Shown here: piece by piece, positions 16,206-25,255 of the stretch | Numbering within the stretch: position 1 is the stretch's first letter | Layout of the letters: each line of letters starts with the position of its first letter | Assembly (NCBI GenBank): GCA_036839975.1 | Contig: DAISVU010000009.1 | Location: forward strand, 1 to 52,973 | DNA length: 52,973 nt | Direction: 5' to 3' | Source: RGIG7111 sp036839975 | GTDB lineage: Bacteria > Bacillota > Clostridia > Peptostreptococcales > Anaerovoracaceae | Translations under genes and position numbers: made by a program | The notes under the pieces: model-generated | The model's input: only the letters and a program-made list of their open reading frames with translations | What the model was told of the DNA's origin: nothing | Database searches by the model: none

Positions 16206-18060
16206 AATATCTGCATATCCTTTCTGTTAAAGTTTCGGCATCAAGTCCATAAGCTTTTTCAAGTTCTTCACATGTGCCGTGTTCAATAAATTTATCGGGC
16301 CATCCGAACATCATCACAGGTGTCCTGCTGCCGTATTTGTTTAAAGCAGCCAGTACCGACTGTCCAAATCCGGCCGTTAACACATTGTCCTCTATTGTTA
16401 TTATTAGCCGTGTCCTGTCTGCAGATGCATACAGGGCGGCTTCGTCCAACGGCTTTGCAAATCTTGCGTTAACGACGCCTATATCAATACCTGCAGCTTT
16501 TGCTTTTTCAGATATTTCAACTGCTGTATCAAGCATCCTTCCTATCGACCATATTTCAGCATCTTTCCCGGAAATTACCCGTTCACTTTTTCCTGTGATA
16601 ATGCTGGCTTCGGAATTGCGTTTTGCAGCTGTTCCTCTCGGGTATCTTATTGCACATGGAGTTCCCGAGCCGACCGCATAATTAAATATCGCTTCAAGTT
16701 CGGCATCGCATGACGGAGCCATGACAGTCATGCCGGGCATGTGTGAAAGATATGAAAGGTCGAATATACCGTGGTGTGTCTCTCCGTCGGCGCCAACTAT
16801 GCCTGCCCTGTCTATCGCAAATATAACGGGCAGATTTTGAAGACATACATCTTCCATTATCTCATCGTATGCTCTTTGCAAAAATGTAGAATATATGGCA
16901 ACTACGGGTATATATCCGTTCCTTGCCAGCCCTGCTGCAAAAGTGGCCGCGTGTTCTTCTGCCAGGCCTACATCAAATGTCCTTTCCGGAAATATATTTT
17001 TAAATTCAATAAGTCCGGTACTCTCAAGCATGGCTGCTCCGATAGCCACAATGCGGTCGTTTCTCTTTGCATTTTCTATCACGGCATTAGCCAATACATC
17101 AGAATAATCGGCAGCATCAGTTGATACCTGTGCACCTGTTTCTTTGTCAAAAGGTCCTGTTCCGTGAAATTTTTCCGGGTGTTTTTCTGCCGGCACAAAA
17201 CCTTTGCCCTTCTTCGTTATCGTGTGTATGATGACCGGTGCGTTTATCTGTTTTGCCTTGACTAAAGTATCTGTTATCTGATTGATATCGTGTCCGTCCA
17301 CAGGGCCCAGATACTTAATGCCCATTTCTTCAAAAATAACACCTTCATCTATTATGGAATACTTTACCGCATCTCGCATATGGCTCAAATATTTATATAT
17401 ATTATATCCCACAGCGGGAATTCCCGTGATTTTCTTTTTGATATTCTTTTTAATGTTAAGGTATTTTTTAGAGCTCCTCAGCTTAAGCAGATGCTTTGAA
17501 AGCCCGCCTATATTGGGAGAGATAGACATTCCGTTGTCATTTAATATAATCATCATTTTCTTTTTGCTGTAGCCGAGATTATTCAAAGCTTCAAAAGAAA
17601 GTCCTCCTGTAAATGCACCGTCTCCTATCACAGCAATTACATTTTCACTACCACCTTTTAAATCCTTTGCCGCGGCAAGACCTGCGGCAAAGGAGAGTGA
17701 AGCGCTGCCGTGTCCCGTGTCAAATATATCATGTTCACTTTCCTTGTTCTTAGGGAAACCGGAAAGTCCTCCGTATTTACGAAGTGTGTTAAAACGAGAG
17801 GCTCTGCCCGTCAGGATCTTGTGAACATATGTCTGGTGTCCGACATCCCATACTATCTTATCGTGCGGGCTTTCAAACACATAATGCAGTGCCAGTGTGA
17901 GTTCCACTACACCCAGGTTTGAAGCCAGGTGTCCCCCCGTATCAGATAACGTATCAATTAAAAATTCACGAATCTGATATGAAAGAAGCTTGAGTTCTTT
18001 CATATCCATTTTTTTGAGATCACCCGGAAAGTCATAGGAGGATAAATTTCGTTTGATCAT
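16189..18060 (-). CDS. dxs: 1-deoxy-D-xylulose-5-phosphate synthase
   Basis: DXS condenses pyruvate and glyceraldehyde 3-phosphate in a TPP-dependent step, the entry to the MEP isoprenoid pathway. The protein has 623 residues from the ATG at 18060, with AGG 7 bases upstream. A TTG at 18079-18081 that overlaps the ispA stop would give 630. SDTGGHLASNLGVVELTLAL and the TPP/Mg motif GDGAFTGGLSFEALNN lie in domain I; RAGIVGADGETHHGIFDLSY and the transketolase C-terminal domain follow. It lies directly downstream of ispA, so precursor synthesis and prenyl chain elongation are probably co-expressed. Confidence 0.96.
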   Translation of the reverse strand: MIKRNLSSYDFPGDLKKMDMKELKLLSYQIREFLIDTLSDTGGHLASNLGVVELTLALHYVFESPHDKIVWDVGHQTYVHKILTGRASRFNTLRKYGGLSGFPKNKESEHDIFDTGHGSASLSFAAGLAAAKDLKGGSENVIAVIGDGAFTGGLSFEALNNLGYSKKKMMIILNDNGMSISPNIGGLSKHLLKLRSSKKYLNIKKNIKKKITGIPAVGYNIYKYLSHMRDAVKYSIIDEGVIFEEMGIKYLGPVDGHDINQITDTLVKAKQINAPVIIHTITKKGKGFVPAEKHPEKFHGTGPFDKETGAQVSTDAADYSDVLANAVIENAKRNDRIVAIGAAMLESTGLIEFKNIFPERTFDVGLAEEHAATFAAGLARNGYIPVVAIYSTFLQRAYDEIMEDVCLQNLPVIFAIDRAGIVGADGETHHGIFDLSYLSHMPGMTVMAPSCDAELEAIFNYAVGSGTPCAIRYPRGTAAKRNSEASIITGKSERVISGKDAEIWSIGRMLDTAVEISEKAKAAGIDIGVVNARFAKPLDEAALYASADRTRLIITIEDNVLTAGFGQSVLAALNKYGSRTPVMMFGWPDKFIEHGTCEELEKAYGLDAETLTERICRYFEGKA

Positions 18061-18077
18061 AGCTGTACCTACTTCTG

Positions 18078-18977
18078 TCAATATGCCCTTCTGCTGAGTC
18101 TGTCAGCGATATAATTGAAAAATTCAGCATTGTCATAATACTTACTTAAAGCATCCTTAGCTTTTTCCGTAAGCTGTTCGAGTCTTCTGTATGATGTCTC
18201 TATTCCATATATAGAAGGATAAGTAGCTTTATGACTGATGTCATCGCTTCCCGGCTTTTTGCCGAGCTGCTCTTCGGTGCCCGTTACATCGAGGATATCA
18301 TCGGCCACTTGAAATGCAAGACCCAGATTTTCGGAAAAGATAGTCAGATCCTCCAGCAGCACTTTGTCAGCACCGCCTAATCTGGCACCGGCTCGTGTGG
18401 CCGCAATTATCAGCGATGCCGTCTTTGTGAGATGTATGTAATCAAGCATCTCTCCGGAACATTCTTTGTTTTCCGCCTCAATATCAGCTACCTGGCCTGC
18501 AATTATTCCGTAACAGCCCGCGCCGTGTACTATCTCATAAGATGCAGAGATCCTTTTTTTTAGCTCATCAAAATCATCAAAGAACATCAGTTTGTCCCTG
18601 TTTGTAGTTTCAAACGCCGCTGTAAGAAGCGAATCTCCTGCCAAAGTCGCGATGGCTTCACCGTAAACTTTATGATTTGTGGGAACTCCGCGTCTCAGGT
18701 CATCGTTATCCATACAAGGAAGATCATCATGAATCATTGAATAGGTGTGTATGTATTCGATTGCACATGCATAAGGTAACGCAGTCTCATAATTTCCTCC
18801 TGCGAACTCACATGCCGCGAGCAAAAGTATCGGTCTTATGCGCTTACCTCCTGCTGTTAGACTGTACTTCATGGCTTCATATATAGTGTGGCTTTTGTTA
18901 TCGACCTCCGGAAGATAGTCGAGGAGATGATCTTCAATCACTTTCTTATATTCACTGTATGTAAATTCGCGCATCAT
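18078..18977 (-). CDS. ispA: Polyprenyl synthetase (farnesyl/geranyl diphosphate synthase)
   Basis: A 299-residue trans-prenyltransferase that elongates DMAPP with IPP. Both Asp-rich motifs are present, DDLPCMDNDDLRRG in the first half and DDILD in the second, with LLAACEFAGG and GGKRIRP before them. Bulk and length fit bacterial FPP synthase, although exact chain length cannot be read with certainty. AGAGGAGATAA stands before two tandem ATG codons (18977 and 18974). The start overlaps the xseB stop by 4 bases, indicating translational coupling. Confidence 0.93.
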   Translation of the reverse strand: MMREFTYSEYKKVIEDHLLDYLPEVDNKSHTIYEAMKYSLTAGGKRIRPILLLAACEFAGGNYETALPYACAIEYIHTYSMIHDDLPCMDNDDLRRGVPTNHKVYGEAIATLAGDSLLTAAFETTNRDKLMFFDDFDELKKRISASYEIVHGAGCYGIIAGQVADIEAENKECSGEMLDYIHLTKTASLIIAATRAGARLGGADKVLLEDLTIFSENLGLAFQVADDILDVTGTEEQLGKKPGSDDISHKATYPSIYGIETSYRRLEQLTEKAKDALSKYYDNAEFFNYIADRLSRRAY

Positions 18978-19174
18978 TTATCTCCTCTCTTTGAATACGT
19001 TTCAATCTTTTGCTTGGCTTCGCTTAATATCCTGCTGCATTCTTCATAATGCTTATATCCTTCTTCAAAGCATTTCATAGCCTCTTCCAAAGATATGTCT
19101 TCATTCTTTAGCATTTCTGCAGTTTTTTCAAGATCAGCCAGACATTTCTCAAATGTCTTTTTTTCAGCTGCCAT
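18974..19174 (-). CDS. xseB: Exodeoxyribonuclease VII small subunit
   Basis: XseB of 66 residues, a short coiled-coil protein that binds the large subunit to form exonuclease VII. KKTFEKCLADLEKTAEML and LEEAMKCFEEGYKHYEEC follow the family pattern. The start overlaps the 3-prime end of xseA by 11 bases and the stop overlaps ispA, so the three genes are translationally coupled. Confidence 0.95.
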   Translation of the reverse strand: MAAEKKTFEKCLADLEKTAEMLKNEDISLEEAMKCFEEGYKHYEECSRILSEAKQKIETYSKRGDK

Positions 19175-20384
19175 TTTTTATCCTCCTAATATCTGTAACA
19201 CAGGTGTCTGCTTCACCGTCTGCAAATACAATCGTTATATGCTTATTTTTATACAAATCACCCGTGTCCCTTATGAACTTTCTGTCACTGTCTATAACTG
19301 CCGCATATCCTCTGCTCATTATCGCAGTCGGATCCATAGAAAGGATTGTCTCTTTCTGTTTTTCACAGGCATGTTCAAACTCTGTTATCCTTGCATTTAA
19401 ATCATAAAATATACTTTCAGTCAAGTGTGATATTCTTGAAAATCCCATTTCAACTCTTTGCATCATTATCTGTGAAAACCGGCTGATGTCGTGCTGTCTA
19501 AGTTGTGTTTCCTTATATCTCACAATGTTCGACAAGGAAATATTGAGACTTTCCGCAAGTTCTTTTATATGCCGCTTCAGCTGTACTGTATCAGGTACTG
19601 CAATCTGAGCGGCTGCAGTAGGTGTTGCGGCTCTTACATCCGCGACAAAATCAGCTATCGTAAAGTCGGTCTCATGACCTACCGCTGATATCACAGGTAT
19701 ATGCGATAAAAATATAGCCCTTGCAACGGTTTCTTCATTGAAGGCCCACAGATCCTCTATGGAGCCTCCGCCTCTCGCTGCTATTATGACATCAATGTTA
19801 TTCATATTCATGTTTATGTCATTTATAGCCGCAGCTATATTTCTTGCGGCATCCGCTCCCTGCACCGGTACCGGATATATGAGTATGTCTGTCATGTCAT
19901 TTTGAAGTTTTACAGTCCTTATTATATCATTTACAGCAGCGCCGGTTGAGGATGTTACAACTGCAACCCTGCATGCAAAATCCGGTACGGGTTTCTTTTT
20001 TTCGGGATCAAACAGTCCTTCTTTTTGAAGTTTTTCTTTTAATTTTTCAAATGCAATCGCAAGATCCCCTCTGCCCGATACTTCTATGTCACGAATGTTG
20101 AGGGAATATCTTCCGCCGGCCTCATAAACAGAAATATAACTATCTGCTATGATCTCCATACCTTCATTTAGTTCGTATCTGAGCTCGCAGACTTTAGCGG
20201 CATGAAGAAAACAATTTATAGTGCTGTTCTCATCCTTTAGTGAAAAATATACATGTCCTGAACTGTGATATTTGAGATTGGATATTTCACCTATTACGGA
20301 AACACTGCCTAAAAGCGGATCGGTTTCAAGCACGCGTTTTATATATCCGTTAAGTTGTGACACTCTGACAGGCCTTAAAGCCAT
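19164..20384 (-). CDS. xseA: Exodeoxyribonuclease VII large subunit
   Basis: XseA of 406 residues. An N-terminal OB-fold (VSVIGEISNLKYHSSGHVYFSLKD) binds single-stranded DNA, followed by the catalytic domain with VAVVTSSTGAAVNDII, IIAARGGGSIEDLWAFNEE and ISAVGHETDFTIADFVADVRAATPTAAA, then a coiled-coil tail. The complex degrades single-stranded DNA from both ends to oligonucleotides. GGGAGGTAAG precedes the ATG, and the start overlaps the upstream TsaD-paralogue gene by 10 bases. Confidence 0.97.
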   Translation of the reverse strand: MALRPVRVSQLNGYIKRVLETDPLLGSVSVIGEISNLKYHSSGHVYFSLKDENSTINCFLHAAKVCELRYELNEGMEIIADSYISVYEAGGRYSLNIRDIEVSGRGDLAIAFEKLKEKLQKEGLFDPEKKKPVPDFACRVAVVTSSTGAAVNDIIRTVKLQNDMTDILIYPVPVQGADAARNIAAAINDINMNMNNIDVIIAARGGGSIEDLWAFNEETVARAIFLSHIPVISAVGHETDFTIADFVADVRAATPTAAAQIAVPDTVQLKRHIKELAESLNISLSNIVRYKETQLRQHDISRFSQIMMQRVEMGFSRISHLTESIFYDLNARITEFEHACEKQKETILSMDPTAIMSRGYAAVIDSDRKFIRDTGDLYKNKHITIVFADGEADTCVTDIRRIKNGS

Positions 20385-21451
20385 TTCTTCTTACCTCCCA
20401 GGATTGCAGTCCCAACAGCATTGTCAGATGAAAGTGAAATTTCACCAAATACTATATCAAGCCAGGACACATTCGAGCGAGTGATAAAATGCTTGTTTGA
20501 AAATATATTTCTTATCGTCTTGCTCGATGCAACGCCTCCTGATATGAGTACTTTATTTATTCCCGTTATTTCAGAAGCTTTTACACTTGCTTCGATAATG
20601 CATTCAGCTATCTTTTCGAATATCTCTTTTATAAGCATACAGAGGAGGCGTTTGTCTGAAGATCTTTCGATACTGAAATTTACTTTTTCATGTTTGTTTT
20701 CAATATTGCGGAGGTTCCTTCCCTGTTGTATTGAGATAATCATACGCCGGCACTGTGTCTCTATCCCCGACAAATTGAAGCGCACCCCTGAAGGTTCTGA
20801 ATTCACAGATATATTTTTCAGTCTACCGGTCGTTTGCTGAAAAGCTTTTGATGCTATTTCATCCATTGCTCCGCCGGAAGGAAAAGGCATTCCCATCGCT
20901 ACACCGGTACGATCAAGCAGCTGTCCGAAGGAAATGTCTTTTGAACCGCCTATGAGATTGACACTTTCGGGGCATCCCTTTTCGTATTTCACTTTAAGTA
21001 TATCGCATGTTCCTCCCGATATATGCCAGCACAGAAATTCATCATTATCATTATTAAAAGCGCTGAAATGCTTTACAGCCTCTATATGGCCCTCCTGGTG
21101 AGAAAAATCAACATAGGGAACACTGCAGGCTGCAGCAATTGACTTCCCGGCGCTGATACCGGCTTTAAACACGGGCATGTATGAGCCTTCAAGAGGTCTC
21201 GGCTTTGAAGAAACAGAAACCAGTGTCAATTCACAGCCTTCAATATTTTTACTGAATGCATCATATATAAGTTCCGGGATGTTCTCAATATGCTGAAAAA
21301 GGGCGTTGGATTGCCTCAATCCTCGATCGCCCTGTTTTACTGTCAGCTTTTTTCTTTCATCTGCAATGATATTATAATTATCATCAACGATAGCAACTGA
21401 TGTCGTATAGTTGCTGGTATCAATTCCCAAAACACATTTTTTATTGTACAT
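20375..21451 (-). CDS. TsaD/Kae1-like paralogue (Gcp-like domain protein)
   Basis: A 358-residue ASKHA-fold protein of the TsaD/Kae1 superfamily. LGIDTSNYTTSVAIVDD is the N-terminal phosphate loop, HQEGH at residues 118-122 resembles the HxxxH metal site, and VLISGGVASSKTIRN closes the ATPase core. Several positions of genuine TsaD are altered, which suggests the separate clostridial paralogue often annotated as O-sialoglycoprotein endopeptidase rather than the t6A enzyme itself. The start overlaps nusB by 11 bases. A role in tRNA modification is possible but not shown; the true tsaD would be expected elsewhere in the genome. Confidence 0.78.
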   Translation of the reverse strand: MYNKKCVLGIDTSNYTTSVAIVDDNYNIIADERKKLTVKQGDRGLRQSNALFQHIENIPELIYDAFSKNIEGCELTLVSVSSKPRPLEGSYMPVFKAGISAGKSIAAACSVPYVDFSHQEGHIEAVKHFSAFNNDNDEFLCWHISGGTCDILKVKYEKGCPESVNLIGGSKDISFGQLLDRTGVAMGMPFPSGGAMDEIASKAFQQTTGRLKNISVNSEPSGVRFNLSGIETQCRRMIISIQQGRNLRNIENKHEKVNFSIERSSDKRLLCMLIKEIFEKIAECIIEASVKASEITGINKVLISGGVASSKTIRNIFSNKHFITRSNVSWLDIVFGEISLSSDNAVGTAILGGKKKWL

Positions 21452-21851
21452 AGTTTTTTTCTTTTATCAGTCCGCCTAAAAGCCCGTTTATAAATTTTCC
21501 CGACTTTTCAGTTCCGAATTTCTTTGCAAGCTCGACTGCTTCGTTCGCAGCAACAGCATCGGGAGTCTCTTTCTTGTAGAAAATCTCCGTTGCGGCAAGT
21601 CTTGCTATGGCCAAGTCTATTTTATTCATCCTAGCAGTAGTCCACTTGAGGGCGTTTCTGTTTATTGCCGCATCTATCAGATCAAGATTTTCGCACAGCT
21701 TTTCTGTCAAGTCTTTTGCATACTTTTTATTTGGCTGGTCCGCTATTTTTTCAGTTATGTAATTTTCTATATCATCTGCTGTGAGATTTTTTTGCGCTTC
21801 CATTTGAAAAATCAATTGCATAAGTATCTCTCGCATCTGTCTGCGTGTCAT
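21441..21851 (-). CDS. nusB: Transcription antitermination factor NusB
   Basis: NusB of 136 residues, an all-helical RNA-binding protein that with S10 (NusE) supports rRNA antitermination. RRQMREILMQLIFQME, the central ARMNKIDLAIARLAATEIFY and DAVAANEAVELAKKFGTEKSGKFINGLLG are the family blocks. GGAGGA lies 11 bases before the ATG. It is the first gene of the run nusB to tlyA, just behind an extended -10 promoter. Confidence 0.96.
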   Translation of the reverse strand: MTRRQMREILMQLIFQMEAQKNLTADDIENYITEKIADQPNKKYAKDLTEKLCENLDLIDAAINRNALKWTTARMNKIDLAIARLAATEIFYKKETPDAVAANEAVELAKKFGTEKSGKFINGLLGGLIKEKNYVQ

Positions 21852-21895
21852 TTGTTAATTTATCCTCCGGTGCGGAATGTATTTTCCAAATATTA

Positions 21896-21904
21896 ATTAT
21901 ATCA
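21896..21904 (-). promoter_or_regulatory. Extended -10 promoter of the nusB operon
   Basis: On the minus strand, TGATATAAT (TG-N-TATAAT) at 21896-21904 lies 44 bases before the nusB ATG and after the start of the gap behind the CBS-domain gene. Only a poor -35 (TTTCAA) is found at 17 bases. This probably drives nusB through tlyA. Confidence 0.65.
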
Positions 21905-21929
21905 TATCAAAATTGCTTTTGAAAAACAA

Positions 21930-23282
21930 TCAATCCGTGCTATCTAGCGCAGGCCCCATATCGTTATCTATATACAGCTTTACCTTCTCGATGCGTCTGT
22001 CTTTTATGGATTCGATCGTGAATGTGTAGTTGTCGATTATAAGCATGCGTTTTTCAGTTTCGTCATCATCGGGTATCTCCCCTAATATGTCGAGCAGAAA
22101 ACCTCCGATGGTCTCACTGCTGCCGGATTGGAAGTCGGTGCCTAAAGCCTCGTTTACATCATCGAGACAGGTAAATCCGTTTATCATGTAGTTGTGACTG
22201 TCAAGCTGAACGATATCAGCTTCCTTATCATCATATTCGTCATCGATTTCACCCATTACTTCTTCAATGATATCTTCCATAGTAACGATGCCGGCAAATC
22301 CACCATATTCATCAATCAGTATTGCTATATGCTGGCGTGTTTTTTGAAATTCATAAAACAAAGAATCAATATTCTTTGTCTCCGGCACCATATAGGGGGC
22401 CCTTAATATCTGAGATATGTCCAGGTTTTTCAGACCGACTTCACTCGCTTTCCTGAAAAAGTCCTTAATATTAAGTATGCCTATGATATTGTCGCTGTCT
22501 CCCTTATATACTGGTATTCGCGAATATTTCAGCTCCATAAATTCATCCATATATTCATCGGGAGAGTCGTTTATATCTATAGAAAACACATCTGTGCGAG
22601 GAGTCATTATCTCATATGCAAGTTTATCATCAAAGGCGAATATACTGTCTATCATCTTCATTCCCGCCTCTTTCAATGCACCGCTCTCCTGTCCTGACTC
22701 CAGCATGGACATTACCTCTTCTTCAGAAAATTCATATTCATCTGTATTTACATCCTGCCGGCATATATACAGAAAAAGATTTGCAGTTTTTTCAGATATC
22801 CATGCAAAGGGCTTGCCAACACATGCAAGTGCGCTTATCATGCCGCAGTGAGCTTTTGATATTAATTCTGCGTGTTGCAGTGCAATCTTCTCAGGGAATA
22901 TCACACCAAATACCGATACCAAATAGGAAACTGCGATTGTGATTATTATCGAAGCAGAGAAACGCGGCAACGGCATTCCAACGCTTCCAAGAAAAACAGC
23001 GAACCTGTTATAGAAAAATACAAGCGTCAATACTACGATAATCGTATCCGTAAACAGTGTAAAAACTCTGATGCTGGTATTGAGCCTGCGAATATTTTCA
23101 GTAAGGTGAAGGAGTTTACGTGCAGCCTCATCACCTTCTTCCGCACTGTTTTTTAGCTTTCCCCTGTTTACTGTTCTTACTGCTGTCATTATAAGTGAAA
23201 AATAGCCGAGTAAAATTATGCAGGCTATAATAATTATTAGCTGGGCGGGTATAGATAGCCCGGGGTCAGGATTTGCATCCAT
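21930..23282 (-). CDS. Hemolysin C/CNNM family membrane protein with CBS pair and CorC domain
   Basis: A 450-residue protein of the CNNM/CorC (TlyC, hemolysin-like) family. It has an N-terminal membrane domain with about four hydrophobic segments, a CBS pair beginning near YEIMTPRTDVFSIDIN and including RIPVYKGDSDNIIGILNIKD and HIAILIDEYGGFAGIVTMED, and a C-terminal CorC_HlyC domain. Family members take part in magnesium or cobalt efflux; a hemolysin role is historical. The start overlaps the U32 gene by 17 bases. AGGAG is 12 bases before the ATG, rather far, so translational coupling is likely. Confidence 0.92.
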   Translation of the reverse strand: MDANPDPGLSIPAQLIIIIACIILLGYFSLIMTAVRTVNRGKLKNSAEEGDEAARKLLHLTENIRRLNTSIRVFTLFTDTIIVVLTLVFFYNRFAVFLGSVGMPLPRFSASIIITIAVSYLVSVFGVIFPEKIALQHAELISKAHCGMISALACVGKPFAWISEKTANLFLYICRQDVNTDEYEFSEEEVMSMLESGQESGALKEAGMKMIDSIFAFDDKLAYEIMTPRTDVFSIDINDSPDEYMDEFMELKYSRIPVYKGDSDNIIGILNIKDFFRKASEVGLKNLDISQILRAPYMVPETKNIDSLFYEFQKTRQHIAILIDEYGGFAGIVTMEDIIEEVMGEIDDEYDDKEADIVQLDSHNYMINGFTCLDDVNEALGTDFQSGSSETIGGFLLDILGEIPDDDETEKRMLIIDNYTFTIESIKDRRIEKVKLYIDNDMGPALDSTD

Positions 23283-24516
23283 TTTTTTGCGACTTCTCCT
23301 TTCTTATTATAAAGTTCTTATACGCGGGATGTTTCATCTTTATCTTCAGTATCTGCTGCGGATGCGGAGCGGAATCGATCGGATCGCCCTCCTCATCAGT
23401 CATATATGTAAGCTTTTGTCTGAAAAAATCGGTGTACGGACCGAAAACTTCTATAGTTTCTCCAATTTCCATTTTATTTCGTTGCTCAACCGTTGCCATG
23501 CGTGTCGTCTCATCGTAATCGAGCACTTTCCCGGTAAATAAATAATCCCTTGTATATGCGCCGGTACGGTAATTCTGATCTCGACCTGTCGGCTTGTTAA
23601 AGTAAAATCCGGTTGTAAATTCCCTGTGGCTTACTTTTTTCAACTCATCCATACAGGTGCGATCAAATTTGTAATTTTCGGGATCACGGTAATACTGATC
23701 AATGGCCTTCCTGTATGCGGCGGTCACTGTTGCTACATAGAACATGCTCTTCATACGACCTTCAATCTTAACAGAACTTATTCCGGCCTTAACAAGTTCA
23801 GGAATGTGTTCTATCATACAAAGATCGCGTGAGTTCATAATATAAGTACCGCGGTCATCCTCCTCTACCGGGAAGTATTCTCCCGGACGTTTTTCTTCAA
23901 CGAGTGAATATTTCCATCTGCACGGATGCGCGCATAAACCTCTGTTTGCATCGCGTTCCGTCATGAAGTTGCTTAGAAGGCATCTGCCGGAATACGATAT
24001 GCACATAGCCCCGTGAACAAATGATTCAAGTTCCAAATCTGCAGGGATACCGTCTCTGATCTGTTTTATTTCTTCAAGCGTAAGCTCGCGTGCGAGAACG
24101 ATCCGTTTCACACCCTGATTATACCAGAAGTTTGCAGTCATACGGTTTGTCATATTTGCCTGAGTACTCAAATGTATTTCGGCATCCGGGATCTTATCCT
24201 TTATCATTTCAATAATAGCGGGATCTGAAACTATAAATGCATCAAATCCTATCATTTTTACTGTATCGATATATTTATCAAGTTTGGGTATATCTTCGTT
24301 GTGCGCAAAAATATTTACGGCCAGGTGGCATTTTCTGCCTTTTCTGTGTGCATACGCCACGCCTTCTTTTAATTCATCGACAGAAAAATTGTCAGCCCCT
24401 GCTCTGAGGCTGAATAGTTCTCCTCCCATATACACGGCGTCTGCGCCGTATTCAATGGCTGTCTTAAGTTTTTCAAGGTCTCCTGCCGGAGATAAAAGTT
24501 CTATCTTTCTGTTCAA
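23266..24516 (-). CDS. Peptidase U32 family protein (tRNA/rRNA hydroxylation type)
   Basis: A 416-residue U32 family protein. KIELLSPAGDLEKLKTAIEYGADAVY is the TIM-barrel N-terminus, and GRCLLSNFMTERDANRG with GLCAHPCRW carry the conserved cysteines that bind an iron-sulfur cluster in characterised members, followed by SVKIEGRMKSMFYVATV. Close relatives (TrhP/YrrO) install 5-hydroxyuridine at tRNA position 34 using prephenate, and RlhA acts on 23S rRNA. Protease activity is doubtful. It follows the O-methyltransferase, the gene order of yrrM-yrrN-yrrO in Bacillus. Confidence 0.92.
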   Translation of the reverse strand: MNRKIELLSPAGDLEKLKTAIEYGADAVYMGGELFSLRAGADNFSVDELKEGVAYAHRKGRKCHLAVNIFAHNEDIPKLDKYIDTVKMIGFDAFIVSDPAIIEMIKDKIPDAEIHLSTQANMTNRMTANFWYNQGVKRIVLARELTLEEIKQIRDGIPADLELESFVHGAMCISYSGRCLLSNFMTERDANRGLCAHPCRWKYSLVEEKRPGEYFPVEEDDRGTYIMNSRDLCMIEHIPELVKAGISSVKIEGRMKSMFYVATVTAAYRKAIDQYYRDPENYKFDRTCMDELKKVSHREFTTGFYFNKPTGRDQNYRTGAYTRDYLFTGKVLDYDETTRMATVEQRNKMEIGETIEVFGPYTDFFRQKLTYMTDEEGDPIDSAPHPQQILKIKMKHPAYKNFIIRKEKSQKNGCKS

Positions 24517-24562
24517 TGATAATTGTTCACCTCTTTATATGCACATATATGAGAGATACTTG

Positions 24563-25255
24563 TTAATCTCCTTGCAAAACACTTACAGTGATGCCGTCAC
24601 CTGCCGGTATCACGGAAGTGTAGATGCCGTCAAGACATGTTATGTGTTTCAAATAGTTCCGCATACGTCTGATACTGGTCTTGTATCTGCCGGACGGATC
24701 ATATTCGTTCGAAGCTGTTGCACCCTTTAAAAGCACATTGTCGGATACAATGACTGCCCCGCATACACAAAGCTTAAGCGCCTTGTTAAAATAATCTTTG
24801 TAATGACTCTTTGCGGCATCTATAAAAACCATGTCATAACTGTAATAAGCTTCTTTTCCGCATCCGGCTCTGTTTGCCATATCATCCAAAGTCTTTGAGG
24901 CGTCACCTTTTATTACTTCTATGCGGTTTGAATAGCCAAGCCTCTCTATATTGGAAACCGCTTTGCTGTATTTGTTTTCATTTGATTCAAGAGTAGTTAT
25001 GCGGCAATTTTTGCATGCTGCCGCAAATACAGATGCCGAATAGCCCACAGCAGTTCCGATCTCCAGTATTCTCCGTGGTCTTAAAGCACAGATAATACTC
25101 ACGAGGACAGTCTCGGTATCTTGTAATATTATGGGGACACCCTCTTCTTCAGCTCTTTTGCGAAAATCCGCAAGTTTTCCAGTAAGCGGTCTGTAAAAGT
25201 GTTTTATATATTCTGTTATAACATCATTTGTTATATTCATACTTGCTAATACCAC
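24563..25255 (-). CDS. SAM-dependent O-methyltransferase (YrrM/TrmR-like)
   Basis: A 230-residue class I methyltransferase of the O-methyltransferase 3 (CCoAMT-like) family. ILEIGTAVGYSASVFAAAC is the SAM loop, VIKGDASKTL the second Asp region and YDMVFIDAAKSHYKDYF the metal and catalytic segment. The Bacillus homologue YrrM (TrmR) methylates 5-hydroxyuridine of tRNA to 5-methoxyuridine; the U32 gene directly downstream supports that role here. A GTG at 25255 has AGGA at 6 bases; an ATG at 25240 lacks a binding site. The gene overlaps mltG by 10 bases. Confidence 0.88.
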   Translation of the reverse strand: MVLASMNITNDVITEYIKHFYRPLTGKLADFRKRAEEEGVPIILQDTETVLVSIICALRPRRILEIGTAVGYSASVFAAACKNCRITTLESNENKYSKAVSNIERLGYSNRIEVIKGDASKTLDDMANRAGCGKEAYYSYDMVFIDAAKSHYKDYFNKALKLCVCGAVIVSDNVLLKGATASNEYDPSGRYKTSIRRMRNYLKHITCLDGIYTSVIPAGDGITVSVLQGD

